Below are positions 44,770-55,615 of a stretch of 64,000 bases of DNA, in pieces (the first letter of the stretch is position 1; each line of letters begins with the position of its first letter). The stretch is taken from NCBI GenBank assembly GCA_000226015.1, contig JH153345.1:52054-116053 (forward strand). The letters run 5' to 3'. Below the pieces are notes generated by a model, which had not been told where the DNA came from, searched no databases, and saw only the letters and a program-made list of their open reading frames with translations. A program made the position numbers and the translations under genes. The DNA comes from Mnemiopsis leidyi. Lineage: Eukaryota; Ctenophora; Tentaculata; Lobata; Bolinopsidae.

Positions 44770-47700
44770 TCAGGAGACGTTCGAATTGCTAATATTTGAA
44801 CCTTGTCTTTCCAATCCTCCTCCTGAGCCGCCGGAAACACTTGATGTTTGTCTCTCCAAATTTCCACTTCCGGACGAATCATTGCTTTTCGTAACGTCTT
44901 GTTTTGATCGAATTTTCTTTATCTTCAATTTTGAAGGTTGCTTTTGGGCGGTTGTTGGCTTTTTCCCGATTTTGACGTCGCCGAAAGCCGCAGCTTTTGA
45001 AGCTAGTTTCTTTCTTCTCTCCTCTTCTTCTTGCTTTTTCCTTTGCAACTCTTCTCGTTCCAATCTGAGCTCTGTCTCGTAGGACGTTTCCCTGTGAACC
45101 AGTTTCGTGACATCTTTGTTAGTGAAAGTATAAAAATGCAGGAGATTTTGCGAAATTCTTGGATTGAATTCTTGCATTAGGCTGAAAGTCTGCTTCAAAG
45201 GAATTAAACAAAATATACAAATTGTTATGGCATCAACATTCAACATTGCAATTATTTTTTTGATAACATCCAGAAGTGCTATATAAGACATTTAATGATT
45301 CAACCACGACATATAACTATGTATGCATATAACTATGTATGTGACTATTACATAAACGTAAAAAGTAGTTCTCACTTTGTCCGGGCTGCTTTATCCTCGA
45401 AGAAGTTCTTAGCGCCACCAACTCCGACAGAAGCTACCTCGATCTCCTCCACCATCTTATTCAAGAGAGCTGACCCATCTCCTACTTTCAGTTTATGGAA
45501 TATGCAGATAAACTGAAATGAGAGGATTTGAATCGAAATGTGCACTAACATGTAATTGTAAAAGGAAGAACAATTGGATCTGAGTTGAATGAAATCGATG
45601 TGAAATGATCGAAATTAAATAATTTATACCTGACAATAAGGTCTTATAAATATTATAACGAAGTTACAAAACATATAAAGTTGACGGATTGTTTCAAATA
45701 ACGACTCTCACCTCTCTCAAGTCAAGCATCTTATCACCGTCAGTGTCCAGCTCGTTGATGATGTTTTTGAATTCCATGTGGGTCATTACCGTCCCGAGTT
45801 TTCTCATCGCAGATTTTATCTCTTCTAGAGTCAGGAGGCCGTTGTTGTCCGTGTCAAATCTAACAAAAATATTAGACAACATTCAGTAATAATTTGGATA
45901 TTTGCAGTTCCTTCTCCATATCCTATAGTCGGGGGTCTATGACTTTCACGCCATAAATTTCGAATTTCATGATGAGTTTTAGAATTTCACCCCGTGATAG
46001 CCTTGTACAAGGCTGCATTAAGCATTTCCGGCAATTCGTTGAGCTAAATTTTACAAACGATCTTCAAATTTCAAAACACTCACTCGTGGAAAGTGTCCTC
46101 GTACTTAATGATGTCTGACTTCAGCATATCTCTGAACTCAATCAGCGGGTTGAAGACCTGAGGAAGTTTGGGCTTTGATTTTCATTTATGATTTTGCAAC
46201 TATTTTATTAAATTTTTGCTCATCTTAAATAAGGATTTAATTAAACGCTTATTTTTGGATTTTATTTAAAGGACCGAATTTTGGAATTCTTCAAAGGTGC
46301 CATAATCGTTGATAAGAAATCAGAAGTAAGCATTTTTCTTTATTATCATACTTTTAACTTATACTTATGATAAGCCGGGCCCGATACAAACCACTTTTTA
46401 AAACACTTTAAATTCCACTGCATTTTCACGACAAACCGTCATCTTATTCTGATTGACATGGTCGTCTGGATTCTCGATCTTCTTCTGCCTTCTCTCCAAC
46501 TTCTTGAACAGACTGTTCCGCCGACCGAACCCTCCAAACCCTTTAGGTTTGACAAGATCCTCCCTACTTTTCATGGAGCACGTGGGAAGGACCGGACATT
46601 CGTCCTTCAGCTCGTCAACGGGTGTCTTGTCCTTGAGGTATCTTTGTAAGGGTGGTTATCGTTTGTAATATTACGGTCTAGATTTCTCTAGGGCTGCAAA
46701 ACTTCTGGGCTGTTTTCTGGTAGAGATTTTGTCTGTATGCTTTTTCAGAACATGTAGCGTCAGCTTTACAAAATGTGAAAGCCCTTGCCTCTTAATCTTA
46801 TTCCATGCTAAAAGACGTGTCAGTATCCATTGTACATTTGTTGCCATCTTCGTACTGGATGCAAGATGCTGGAAATATTTATCAGCATTCACCATCCGTG
46901 TATGATGCTGTCATGCTTATATTTTCTTTGCATCACTCACATGCTGGCTTGACATATACTAGCCTCAGTGACGGAAAACTGGATTAGTGGGCGATGCGTC
47001 CAAAACCACATTTTGTAAGATCTATGCCTTAATGCAGTGACATTGATACAATAAAAAGGCTGACTCGCTGTTGCATAGCAACCCCGACATCTAGATTTCA
47101 CCTCTTCAAGCAGTTCCATTTTCTGAAAATCCTTTACGAGTTTTTGGCGGATCCCAAGCTTTAGAAAAAGACTGTTGCTTCGGGATCTGGTAACCGGCTT
47201 TTGATCTTTCTGCCCACTCTTTTTATTGCTTTTAGATTTTTTGGGAGGCTTTTCAACGGGCACTTCAGCTTCAAGTTCGTCTTCCTAGGCACGAGTTCGT
47301 CGTTCAATCATTCAAAAATTGTAATGCTTCAAAAATGCTAATCACGGTCGTCCTAAACTTGATTTTGTTCTTCATGCTTATAGTGTGATAGTGATGATAT
47401 CGTGACATGCTTATAGCGTGATAGTAATGATATCGTGGCTATGATGAAATAAACTAATCGCAAAGCGTGCAGGAGAATATTGTCAAAACATCGCCAATTG
47501 AACTGAATTTTATTAAAAAACCCATACCTCTCCCTCATCTAGTTTCTCATCGTCCTTCTTCTGCTCAGCCTCCTCAACCAGCTTCTGTCTCCTTCCGAGA
47601 ATTTTAAACAGACTGTTCGATCTACCCCTCACTTTCGACGATTCTTCTGCAGCTTCTTTTTTCTCCTTTCCTGCTTTCTTCTCCAACTGAAGATTCTCTC

Positions 47701-49962
47701 TGGAAAACTTTTTGGAGGGCTCAGCAGCAGCCACCCCTCCCTCCTCAGACTGACTTGTCGAGCTGGAGGGATGATCGTGAGAACAAGGTTTAGTGAGAGC
47801 AGGAAGCTCGATGTAATCCCCCTCGCTATCCTCTTCCTCCTCCTCCCCTATGTTACCGAGAGAAGAGTCATCTGCGTCAGTAGCTCGTGAAGACCTCCCC
47901 TCCAAGGATCCAGCTACTGCTACAAGGTAACCATCTTCCTGTTTGTTTATAACTTCCGGTTGAAGGGTACCCTCCGTGGTACTTTCTTCTTCCATCTGTA
48001 TCTGAGTATTCTGATTTTGATTGTTTATGACAGTCGATTCTGTTTCAATAGGAGATGTTGAAGGGGTAGAGAATGTTGGTTGGAAACTCTCAAAGTTTGG
48101 GGGTTGATTCTCGTTAGTATAAAGTTCCTGCTCTGCTGGACTGACTGATTTGCTGACTTCCAATTCCAAGGAAAGTTCTAGCACATCTTCTTCAATAGCT
48201 GGCTGAGAAATATTTTACGGTTCTCTCATCAAATGTTTGCTTCTTTGTAGCTTTATCAATACCAAGACAGTTTTTAAAAACGAACCAAAAATTATAAAAG
48301 CGGGTTTAAATGAATTTTGATTTAAAATAAGACTGAATGAATCATTAAGCTGACTTAAAGTGCTATGCGATTTGCCAAAATAAAACATTCATGCAAAAAG
48401 CGATGTGATGTTTGTGGAATTTGCCTGAAAATTAGCATTTTCACTCGATGGAGACACAAAATTACAGCAAAGCAACGTAACTTCCACAGTCTGTAATTAG
48501 GCGGGACAACAACAAATGCAGTGCCTGTAATTAACGTTAATTATGCTTTTGATAGACATCTATGAAATTAAACAAGCCATGCTGAATAAGACATTATCAT
48601 ACTGAAATAACGTTAACTTAGAAACATTTTTAGATGCAGCTGTAATTTCAAAAAATATTTATAGATAAAATACTTGGAAAGGCCCGAAAGAGAAACTTTA
48701 TCAAAGGCTGCATGCCAGCGAAAATTAATAAAAAAACTTGATAAGTTCTGCCTACAAGTGCTACAATTGAACAATGCTATATATTTACGATTCGAAAGAT
48801 TTTCTTAGTGATTTTTCTTATGACTTCGCTGCTAAGACGTCTCTAAAATAGATGGGTAACAAAGAATATAGGTAGAAGATATTAAAATAACTGGTTGATA
48901 TTAAGAGTAAAACTATGTAAATATATTCACTAAGGCCCCGACACTCAAGAAATGAACGATCACCCACGACACGGTTATAAGAACTACCGTTAAGCTATCT
49001 TTGTGTGTATACGGTTTCTTGACTTGATACATCCCCTGAAGTTTTACAGCGTGTATTGTATATTATATTGTATGATGTACAACTATATGTACAAAATTAC
49101 TCTGTACTAAATTACGTAATTGTATTTGTACATGCATTTAACATTAAAATACCATGGCCCACCGGTCATATCATCCTTTAATTCCTAAACTCTACATTGT
49201 AGAACAAAGATTACTCATCAGATTTAACAGCAGCGTAACACAACATTTTGTCACATTTTGTCACAAAGTTTCCTAACCCAGCATGCCTGAACTAGGAATG
49301 ACCTTTTGAAGTTACAAGGCACCAAACTTTCACAGAATGCTGATTTATTATTCTTACTTCGAACAGAAGCTCTGTCAAATTCAAAAAGATAAAGCCTAAT
49401 GTATGTGATTGTATGCGCCCCAGTCCCCACACGAAAATCGAACGAGGTGGAAATTCAGTGGTAATTTATTTTCCCAGAATTCTGTTGAACTGTCATTTTC
49501 TAATCAATAAAGCGGTTCCGACCTCCCCTACAACTATACACTGAGGTTTGGTTGCCATTATATATAATTATGATAATTAATTGATGTGTTGAAAGAAATG
49601 AGCAGTTCGCCCCAATTGTTGCCAATCTGTGCGGTTTCTTCGAAGTACGCTTGTCGCTTATTCATTATATTATGATGGTAATGAGATTAACAAGCAGTTC
49701 AATGTATGATATCCGGTAAACTGTAACTAATCGAAGGTGAAATCATTTGAGTCGCACTCCTATAGTCCAATTTTACCTTCCAAATATTTAATAAAATCTC
49801 CAAAAATCTTACCTCCATAATAGGTTCGATTTCTGCTCCCTCCCTTTGTTCCACGATTTTCTGTCTTCTCTGTAGTTTCTGGAACAAACTGTCGCTCCGC
49901 TGACGCGGCATCGGAACAATCCTCTCCCCACCCAACATTTTCTTTTTGGAAAATAGTGGCAT
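44770..49962 (-). CDS. EFHD2-like: Swiprosin (EFHD1/EFHD2) homologue with expanded N-terminal motif array
   Basis: Eight exons (49813-49962, 47528-48202, 47102-47284, 46437-46631, 46084-46157, 45712-45859, 45376-45512, 44770-45091) give about 627 aa. From VFNPLIEFRD onward the protein follows EFHD1/2 segment by segment: two EF-hands (loops DTDNNGLLTLEE at about 428 and DTDGDKMLDLRE at about 464), then GAKNFFEDKA, then a C-terminal coiled coil (ETELRLEREELQRKKQEEEE). EFHD proteins are Ca2+-regulated actin-binding proteins. The N-terminal region is far longer than in vertebrates (about 400 aa against roughly 80) and holds four copies of a motif like RSNSLFKILGRRQKLVE, one in each of the first four exons, all phase 0-0. 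The last acceptor was chosen at TTCACAG|G (45091) because it alone keeps the coiled-coil frame. The donor of exon 4 has an alternative 21 nt upstream. Confidence 0.88.
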
Positions 49963-50007
49963 TGTCAGGTTATTATAGAACTGATATGTTTTTCCTTTTA
50001 TTCCTTA

Positions 50008-50104
<97 letters not shown>
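50008..50104. repeat. (TTTCAC)n hexanucleotide microsatellite, about 16 copies
   Basis: Near-perfect hexamer array about 50 bp upstream of the swiprosin start codon, probably in its 5' UTR or promoter. On the minus strand it reads as a Ser-Glu repeat from an ATG at 50207, but that frame stops at 49998 and does not join exon 1. Confidence 0.95.
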
Positions 50105-50639
50105 CTTCACTTCTGTTCTCTATGTTCACCCTTGACCTTGAGTCGACCTGATTAAGATAGCTCATCATCTCGGGATAAGTTTTCATTTTAGTTCGGCTAC
50201 TAATCAATTCATAGCTTTAAAACATGCTGCAATACGGATACGCCGGATACGGTATCTATCTAAATTGAATCTTCGACTAAGGATTAAAGTTTCAAGAATT
50301 TAGTCATTTACCTAAATTGTAAATAGGAAATTATCAAAAATACGCCCTCAACAAGAAAAGCAAGCTGCACATTAATTGATAAAACATTTGCGAAAACAGT
50401 CAAAAATAGGATATTCTCCAATGAAGGAATTAACGCATAGAAAGCGTATTAGAAAGGAAGCATCCTTACAGCACATAACAGCTTAAATAATTCAATTAAA
50501 ACCTCTCCACGATCGTGCCAAAAGAACAAACAAACAATTTTCTGAAACATTTACACATTTTCAAACCTACCAAGTACAACTAATTATAGCACAATTAACG
50601 GATATCTACTTTTATCGGTAAGAATACGATCTCCTCGTT

Positions 50640-50760
50640 ACAACGCTGCTGTTGTTCCTGTTCAGAAGGGTACCAATCTGACAGTTGACGCAGCCCGTCT
50701 ACCAACCGTGGTCACGTGACCGAGGCTGTCTGCTGACAATATGTACTGCGACGTGAACTG
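50640..50760 (-). promoter_or_regulatory. Candidate promoter of the swiprosin-like gene
   Basis: A GC-richer block contains the palindrome GTCACGTGAC (about 50711-50720), a perfect USF/TFE-type E-box, and on the minus strand CAGATTGG, an inverted CCAAT box. It lies 0.7-0.8 kb upstream of the first coding exon. A TSS here would need a 5' UTR of several hundred bases or a 5' UTR intron. There is no transcript evidence. Confidence 0.3.
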
Positions 50761-51840
50761 TTATGCTAATTTAAACGACAAAAACTTCTTCGTTTTATCG
50801 GAAATGTGTGACAAGTGAAGCTGGAGAGTGTGTGGGAAATATCGAATTATGTATTTTCACGACAGGTCAGGTCATTAACGTTACAGAATGAGGCTGTGTT
50901 ACATTATTACTGCAGTGGTTTGGAAGAGTAAATGTATTCTTCCTGGATACTTGCCAATTTTCTGTCTATCTTGATTCTACATTGTTTTTCTAGACAAAAT
51001 GTTGGATATGATTAAGACCAGAATATACCATGCACCGTATTAATCACGTCAGAATATATCCTACGGCAACACGGCCACGGGTTGATCTAAAGAAAAAAAC
51101 ATTTTTAGTTGGATTTATATTCCAGCATGCACCATGAGATCGTAGAGCACAGATCTTCATCTGGAGATGGGGACAGGAAAAGCATCTTCGGGAGATATGA
51201 CTCAAGGTTTTTGTGGAAGAAACGATGGAAATTGTGATTCGGGACATCGGGAACAAGTTGTTTTGCGGAATGTAAAATAAATCAATGCTCACGCTTCATG
51301 AGTCAATACTCGTTACTCGATAACAGGGTAACTAAGCGCTTCGTCGTCCAATCCTAAACAAATAATGAAACCGTTAATTTCTGAGAAACCATAAATAATT
51401 ATCGCTTTCATTATAATGGGTTTTTTCTAAAATTTTATGATTTAATCGAAGCTCTATGCTCTATATGAGTACAAATACTTGTATTAATTTTAATCGGCTT
51501 TATTCAACCACCGGAAAGGTCTGACGAATGCAACTTCAAACTCTAATGACACTTAAATGCATCCTGTTCAAAATTAGGCTTATCGGATGACAGTCAATTA
51601 AAGAATCAAGTGAACGTGAATTAATCACAGATTCAACTCTCAGTCCTACTTCAACGAGGAGCATCTTAGATTAATAATAAGTTTAAATTATTTACATTCC
51701 CATGATCATTCCTGCAGATTAGTTTTTAGATTAACTACAAGACAAGCTACATCACTATAGCTACTAGATACTAGACACACGACCTCCTGAGTCCTGAATC
51801 AAGCCTACCGTCATACCGAAATCGTGATCCCTTGTGACCA

Positions 51841-51912
51841 GCTACACACTATTACTTGAACAAGCTACACACTATTACTTGAACAAGCTACACACTATTA
51901 CTTGAACAAGCA
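51841..51912. repeat. 23-bp tandem repeat, three copies
   Basis: The unit is GCTACACACTATTACTTGAACAA; copies are identical. Confidence 0.9.
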
Positions 51913-53961
51913 GCTATAAGTACTACGTCTACAGCATCAATTTTTGACGGTCTCTCGTAAATCGTTCAGAAATGATCGGCAAGCTGCTAAGCTAGCTATA
52001 TACAGCATTATTAGCTCGAACATCTGGATTGAAAATCTTTAGTGGTAGGTTCAGCACGATCCAAGTTCTACTAATAGTACTGTGCATTACATTTTAGCGA
52101 TTTTTAAGATTTTTATTCATAGTTAAGTAGTTAGCAAATGAGGAGCCTGCAGATGAAATTCTGACTTTTGTCACATTATAGCTAATTAAAGAATTAAGTA
52201 GAATGAAATTAACTGAATATTAGGGCAGTTTTAGGGCAAAAACTGGGGTATTTTTGGCAAAATTAGATCACGTAATCACGTAATCTTGACTAAAACCCTC
52301 CTCCTTCCGTAACCAAGCGTAATGATTTGAAAACCGAGCGTAAAACATCCTGAAAATGCGTTAAATATGGGAAGATCCTGTAATAATAATATTTAATACC
52401 ATTTTTAGATGTACATTAATTATTATACTGCTTTCTCAGCGAAGCGGGTATTCTAATTTTGGGATACGATTATTCCTAGAATATTAGTAATACAGTTGAC
52501 TAAGCTTCTCCTTGCAAGCTCTTAGTTTATATTGTTTGTAATCCTTGTAATCCTTGTAATTCCTTGCAGGTGTATTACTATTATTAGTCATACTTGTGGG
52601 TTGTAGACGATTAATTGTTCATTTCTCGACTGCTTGGTTCTTGGAAGCCCCATTTCACAATTTCGATACGAAATGAGACTCCAACTTGTACATGTAAATA
52701 ACAAATAAATAACAAATAGTCTAATACTATACGGTAATAAACCCATTTGTGATTTTGTGACCTATTATGTGTGAGCTATTTGTCTACTTTTCTTTGTCTA
52801 CTTTTAAACAATATTGCTATGTCAAATAATGTTTGCTCATAAATAAACAGGCTATAATGATAATTGTTTTCATTATTTATTTTTCGACACTGCTCAATAT
52901 GTACGTTTTCTTGTTGGAATTATTAATTAAAATCTTGAAAACTTAATTTGGGCTGGCTTTTTTTCTCGTTCCATGACAAAATCGATAGTTTTAGTTTTAG
53001 TTAGATTTCAAACCATTATAGTTGTTATACTTTTAGTTTTACTTTTAGTTTAATTAGTGTTCACACTTGTCAGCCAAATCGTTGGACTGTCGGAGGATTA
53101 AATAATTTATTGATACTATTACTAATCACCATCATAGTTGTGAATCAAACTTACATTTAGCAATGACATACTCAGTATAAAGTGTAGCACTTATGAAGCA
53201 TGAATCTCGCAGAGATGGTAATCTGAGCTCATCTGTAATGGTTTATAGGCAAGAACTTCGAACTTCGAAATCAAAACTTCAGTTGTGGCCAGGTGTAATC
53301 GGCTGTACTGCTGTAAACCACTTTATGTTTTGATGTTTTGTAAGATTGAAATTCAATAGCTTTCAATTCGATAGCAATTTCACTAGTTACTGTCACCCAC
53401 ACCGGCCGAATATTCGCCTTTGACAAATGGAATAAGCTTGCCTTCTCAACGGATCTTTAGCAATGATACGTCTTGACCCCTTTTCACGCTTCTTGCTAAA
53501 TTTTTATGCTAAATTATTGTTAATTATTAACCTTTGATCACCATCTCCAGTCACCGCTGCTGCTAATTACATGATGTTGAATGAATGCAATATCATGACG
53601 GTTTTTCGTACTTGCAAAGGATCCTGCTTGATTCAGAACCCTTAAAAAAAGGTTCAAGCACACAAATTGTCAAATTGACGACTCTTTATCAAAATACCAG
53701 ATGTAAGTGACACATGTAGGTAGATCAGGTTATATTAGGTTCTGATTGAAAAACGGATAAACTTTTCTAATGTACTTTTATCAAGACATTTGACTAAGAC
53801 TTGTCAGAGGACAGATGTGTGTAAAAAAGAAACAATGATCGGTTTAAGACCATGGCAAATAAGATCAGACCAGTTCTGATTATCAAAGATCAATGTCACT
53901 GTGATTTGAATGAACGAATTATCAAAATCACCATGCCAGCTTAGTGTATAAATTCCTTACT

Positions 53962-54045
53962 ATGATCTTCATCTAGTACTAGTAGCTGAGTAGGCTAAGG
54001 AATCATCAGCCTACTCAGCTAATAAGTAATACATGAAGATCATGA
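53962..54045 (+). ncRNA. Long hairpin, candidate miRNA precursor or foldback
   Basis: The outer stem pairs GATCTTCAT with ATGAAGATC, and the inner stem pairs AGCTGAGTAGGCT with AGCCTACTCAGCT. Between them is a partly paired segment of about 11 nt. The loop is AAGGAATCATC. Total length (about 84 nt), stem of about 35 bp and small loop are compatible with a pre-miRNA on either strand. There is no expression evidence, and a small foldback element would look the same. Confidence 0.35.
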
Positions 54046-54955
54046 TCAACCTGCATCGGTACGACACCTACGCCAGGAAGAATTAGAAACAGCTATGGAG
54101 TAGATCTTAAGCTACTTCTAAGCACATAATTCTTGACCAAAATGTTTTTCAAAAGGCTCTGGACCGGCACACGCTTAAATCGTATAATTATCAAGCTAAG
54201 TTAATATCAGTCAAACGAACAGAGCCAAGAAAAGAATGCTATAGTTTTCGGCGCACCCATTTGAAAGGCGGACGCCTGGTTCTTCAACAATAGATTAGAT
54301 AATGAAAAGAACAATCGGTTCATTATAGCGCACACCCAGTCAAGCCTGGCCTGGAAATGGAATTATTATAAAATAGTCAGTTTGGTACCGGATATTCACT
54401 TTTTTAGTTGTTACACGGTCTACGGGAGGCACGGTTACTCACCAGACACTGGTTTGGTTAACGATCACTTTTGTTATTACCTGTTAGTGTTACTTCGTTG
54501 AGGTTGTACTTGTTATAAAAATACTCGACTGAATGTTAAACTGTAAGTGTGTCATGCCAAAATCACTTGCATGGCAGTGCCGGTATAGATCAGATTGCGA
54601 TTCAGAAAACAGATAAGATGGTTTCATTAAGATTTCTAATTCTAGGAAAGATCCTGAGTAGTTTATTGAAATTGATTGGTTTCCGTTTCTAATTTAGTTA
54701 GTGAGCAGTTTCACTCGTATTCGTGTTATGTTCGATGATATAATCAGGGTCATAATTCGTTCGTCTAATCGTCTATCAGACCAATAGTTTTCAAATGCAG
54801 GATTATTGTTTCAGTTTTCACCGTTTCTTACTAATTGTGCGTCACCGACAGTTATCTCTCATTTCTACCTAAAACCCTGCATGTTTGAAGCAATAACCTA
54901 AAATCAGTTTATCAGTACACAATATACATCACCTGTTCCCACACAGAAAGACAAG

Positions 54956-55615
54956 ATGCACTACGAGGAGATATTCCGAGCGTTCGACCGAGATCAGGAC
55001 GGTTACCTGAGCGGCAAGGAGCTGGGGAAGTGCATGAAGAAGGCCTTGGGAGAGAAGTTCTCCTCCAAGGAGCTCCAGTACATCATCTCGTGTGCAGACA
55101 AAGACGAGGACGGGAGGATGGACTGCGATGAGTTCAGGATGACCGCCACGGTGCTGAAAATGGTGAATTTGGAGGAGCTGAAGGAGCTGAGAGGGGTTTT
55201 TGGCGGGTTTGATCTTGACGGGAACGGTACGATAAGCAGGGCTGAGTTTGGGGCGTGTATGGAGAGGATGGGACAAGGTGTTTCCGCGGAGGAGTGTAAC
55301 GAGATGATCAAGTCGGCAGACAGGGATGGCGATGACGTGATCAGCTTCTTGGAGTTTGTCCTCATGGTCAAGGAAGCTGAACAGAAATCTGAGATGCTGG
55401 AGGATGAACAGTCAATGAGGGAAGCGTTTAACATGTTTGATGAGAACGGGGATGGCCACATAGACAGGGAAGAGTTGAAACAGGTGCTGGCAAGCATGAA
55501 CCAAGATAGTGTCCCAACGGACACGGAGATTGATGAAATGTTTAAGTTGGCAGATCAGAACGGAGACGGTACAATTACTTTCAACGAGTTTCATTCTCTT
55601 CTCCACGATAGTTGA
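54956..55615 (+). CDS. Six-EF-hand calcium-binding protein on one exon
   Basis: Uninterrupted 219-aa frame. Six 12-residue calcium loops are visible: DRDQDGYLSGKE (11-22), DKDEDGRMDCDE (48-59), DLDGNGTISRAE (86-97), DRDGDDVISFLE (122-133), DENGDGHIDREE (162-173) and DQNGDGTITFNE (200-211). All have acidic positions 1 and 12; the fourth has Asp instead of Gly at position 6. Six EF-hands recall calbindin/calretinin, but the local sequence is calmodulin-like and the chain is shorter than calbindin (about 260 aa), so a calmodulin-family expansion is also possible. It is probably a cytosolic Ca2+ sensor or buffer. ACACAG nine bases before the ATG suggests an intron in the 5' UTR. An AATAAA at about 55968 could be its poly(A) signal. 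GC content is clearly higher than in the flanks. Confidence 0.9.
   Translation: MHYEEIFRAFDRDQDGYLSGKELGKCMKKALGEKFSSKELQYIISCADKDEDGRMDCDEFRMTATVLKMVNLEELKELRGVFGGFDLDGNGTISRAEFGACMERMGQGVSAEECNEMIKSADRDGDDVISFLEFVLMVKEAEQKSEMLEDEQSMREAFNMFDENGDGHIDREELKQVLASMNQDSVPTDTEIDEMFKLADQNGDGTITFNEFHSLLHDS

Larger units (their letters stand above)
50761..54955. other. Intergenic region between divergent genes
   Basis: AT-rich sequence of about 4 kb with no recognised gene. It contains a 23-bp repeat (three copies at about 51841-51912) and a long hairpin at 53962-54045. The last part should hold the promoter and a 5' UTR exon of the six-EF-hand gene, since ACACAG lies just before its start codon. Confidence 0.5.

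Noticed and set aside
44582-45082. 166-aa plus-strand open frame
   Set aside because: It is the antisense shadow of the last swiprosin exon, whose coiled-coil frame is clearly real.
49998-50207. Ser-Glu repeat protein upstream of the swiprosin gene
   Set aside because: It is produced by the TTTCAC microsatellite, stops before exon 1 and has no splice link.
55003-55524. 173-aa minus-strand open frame
   Set aside because: It is the antisense shadow of the six-EF-hand coding exon.
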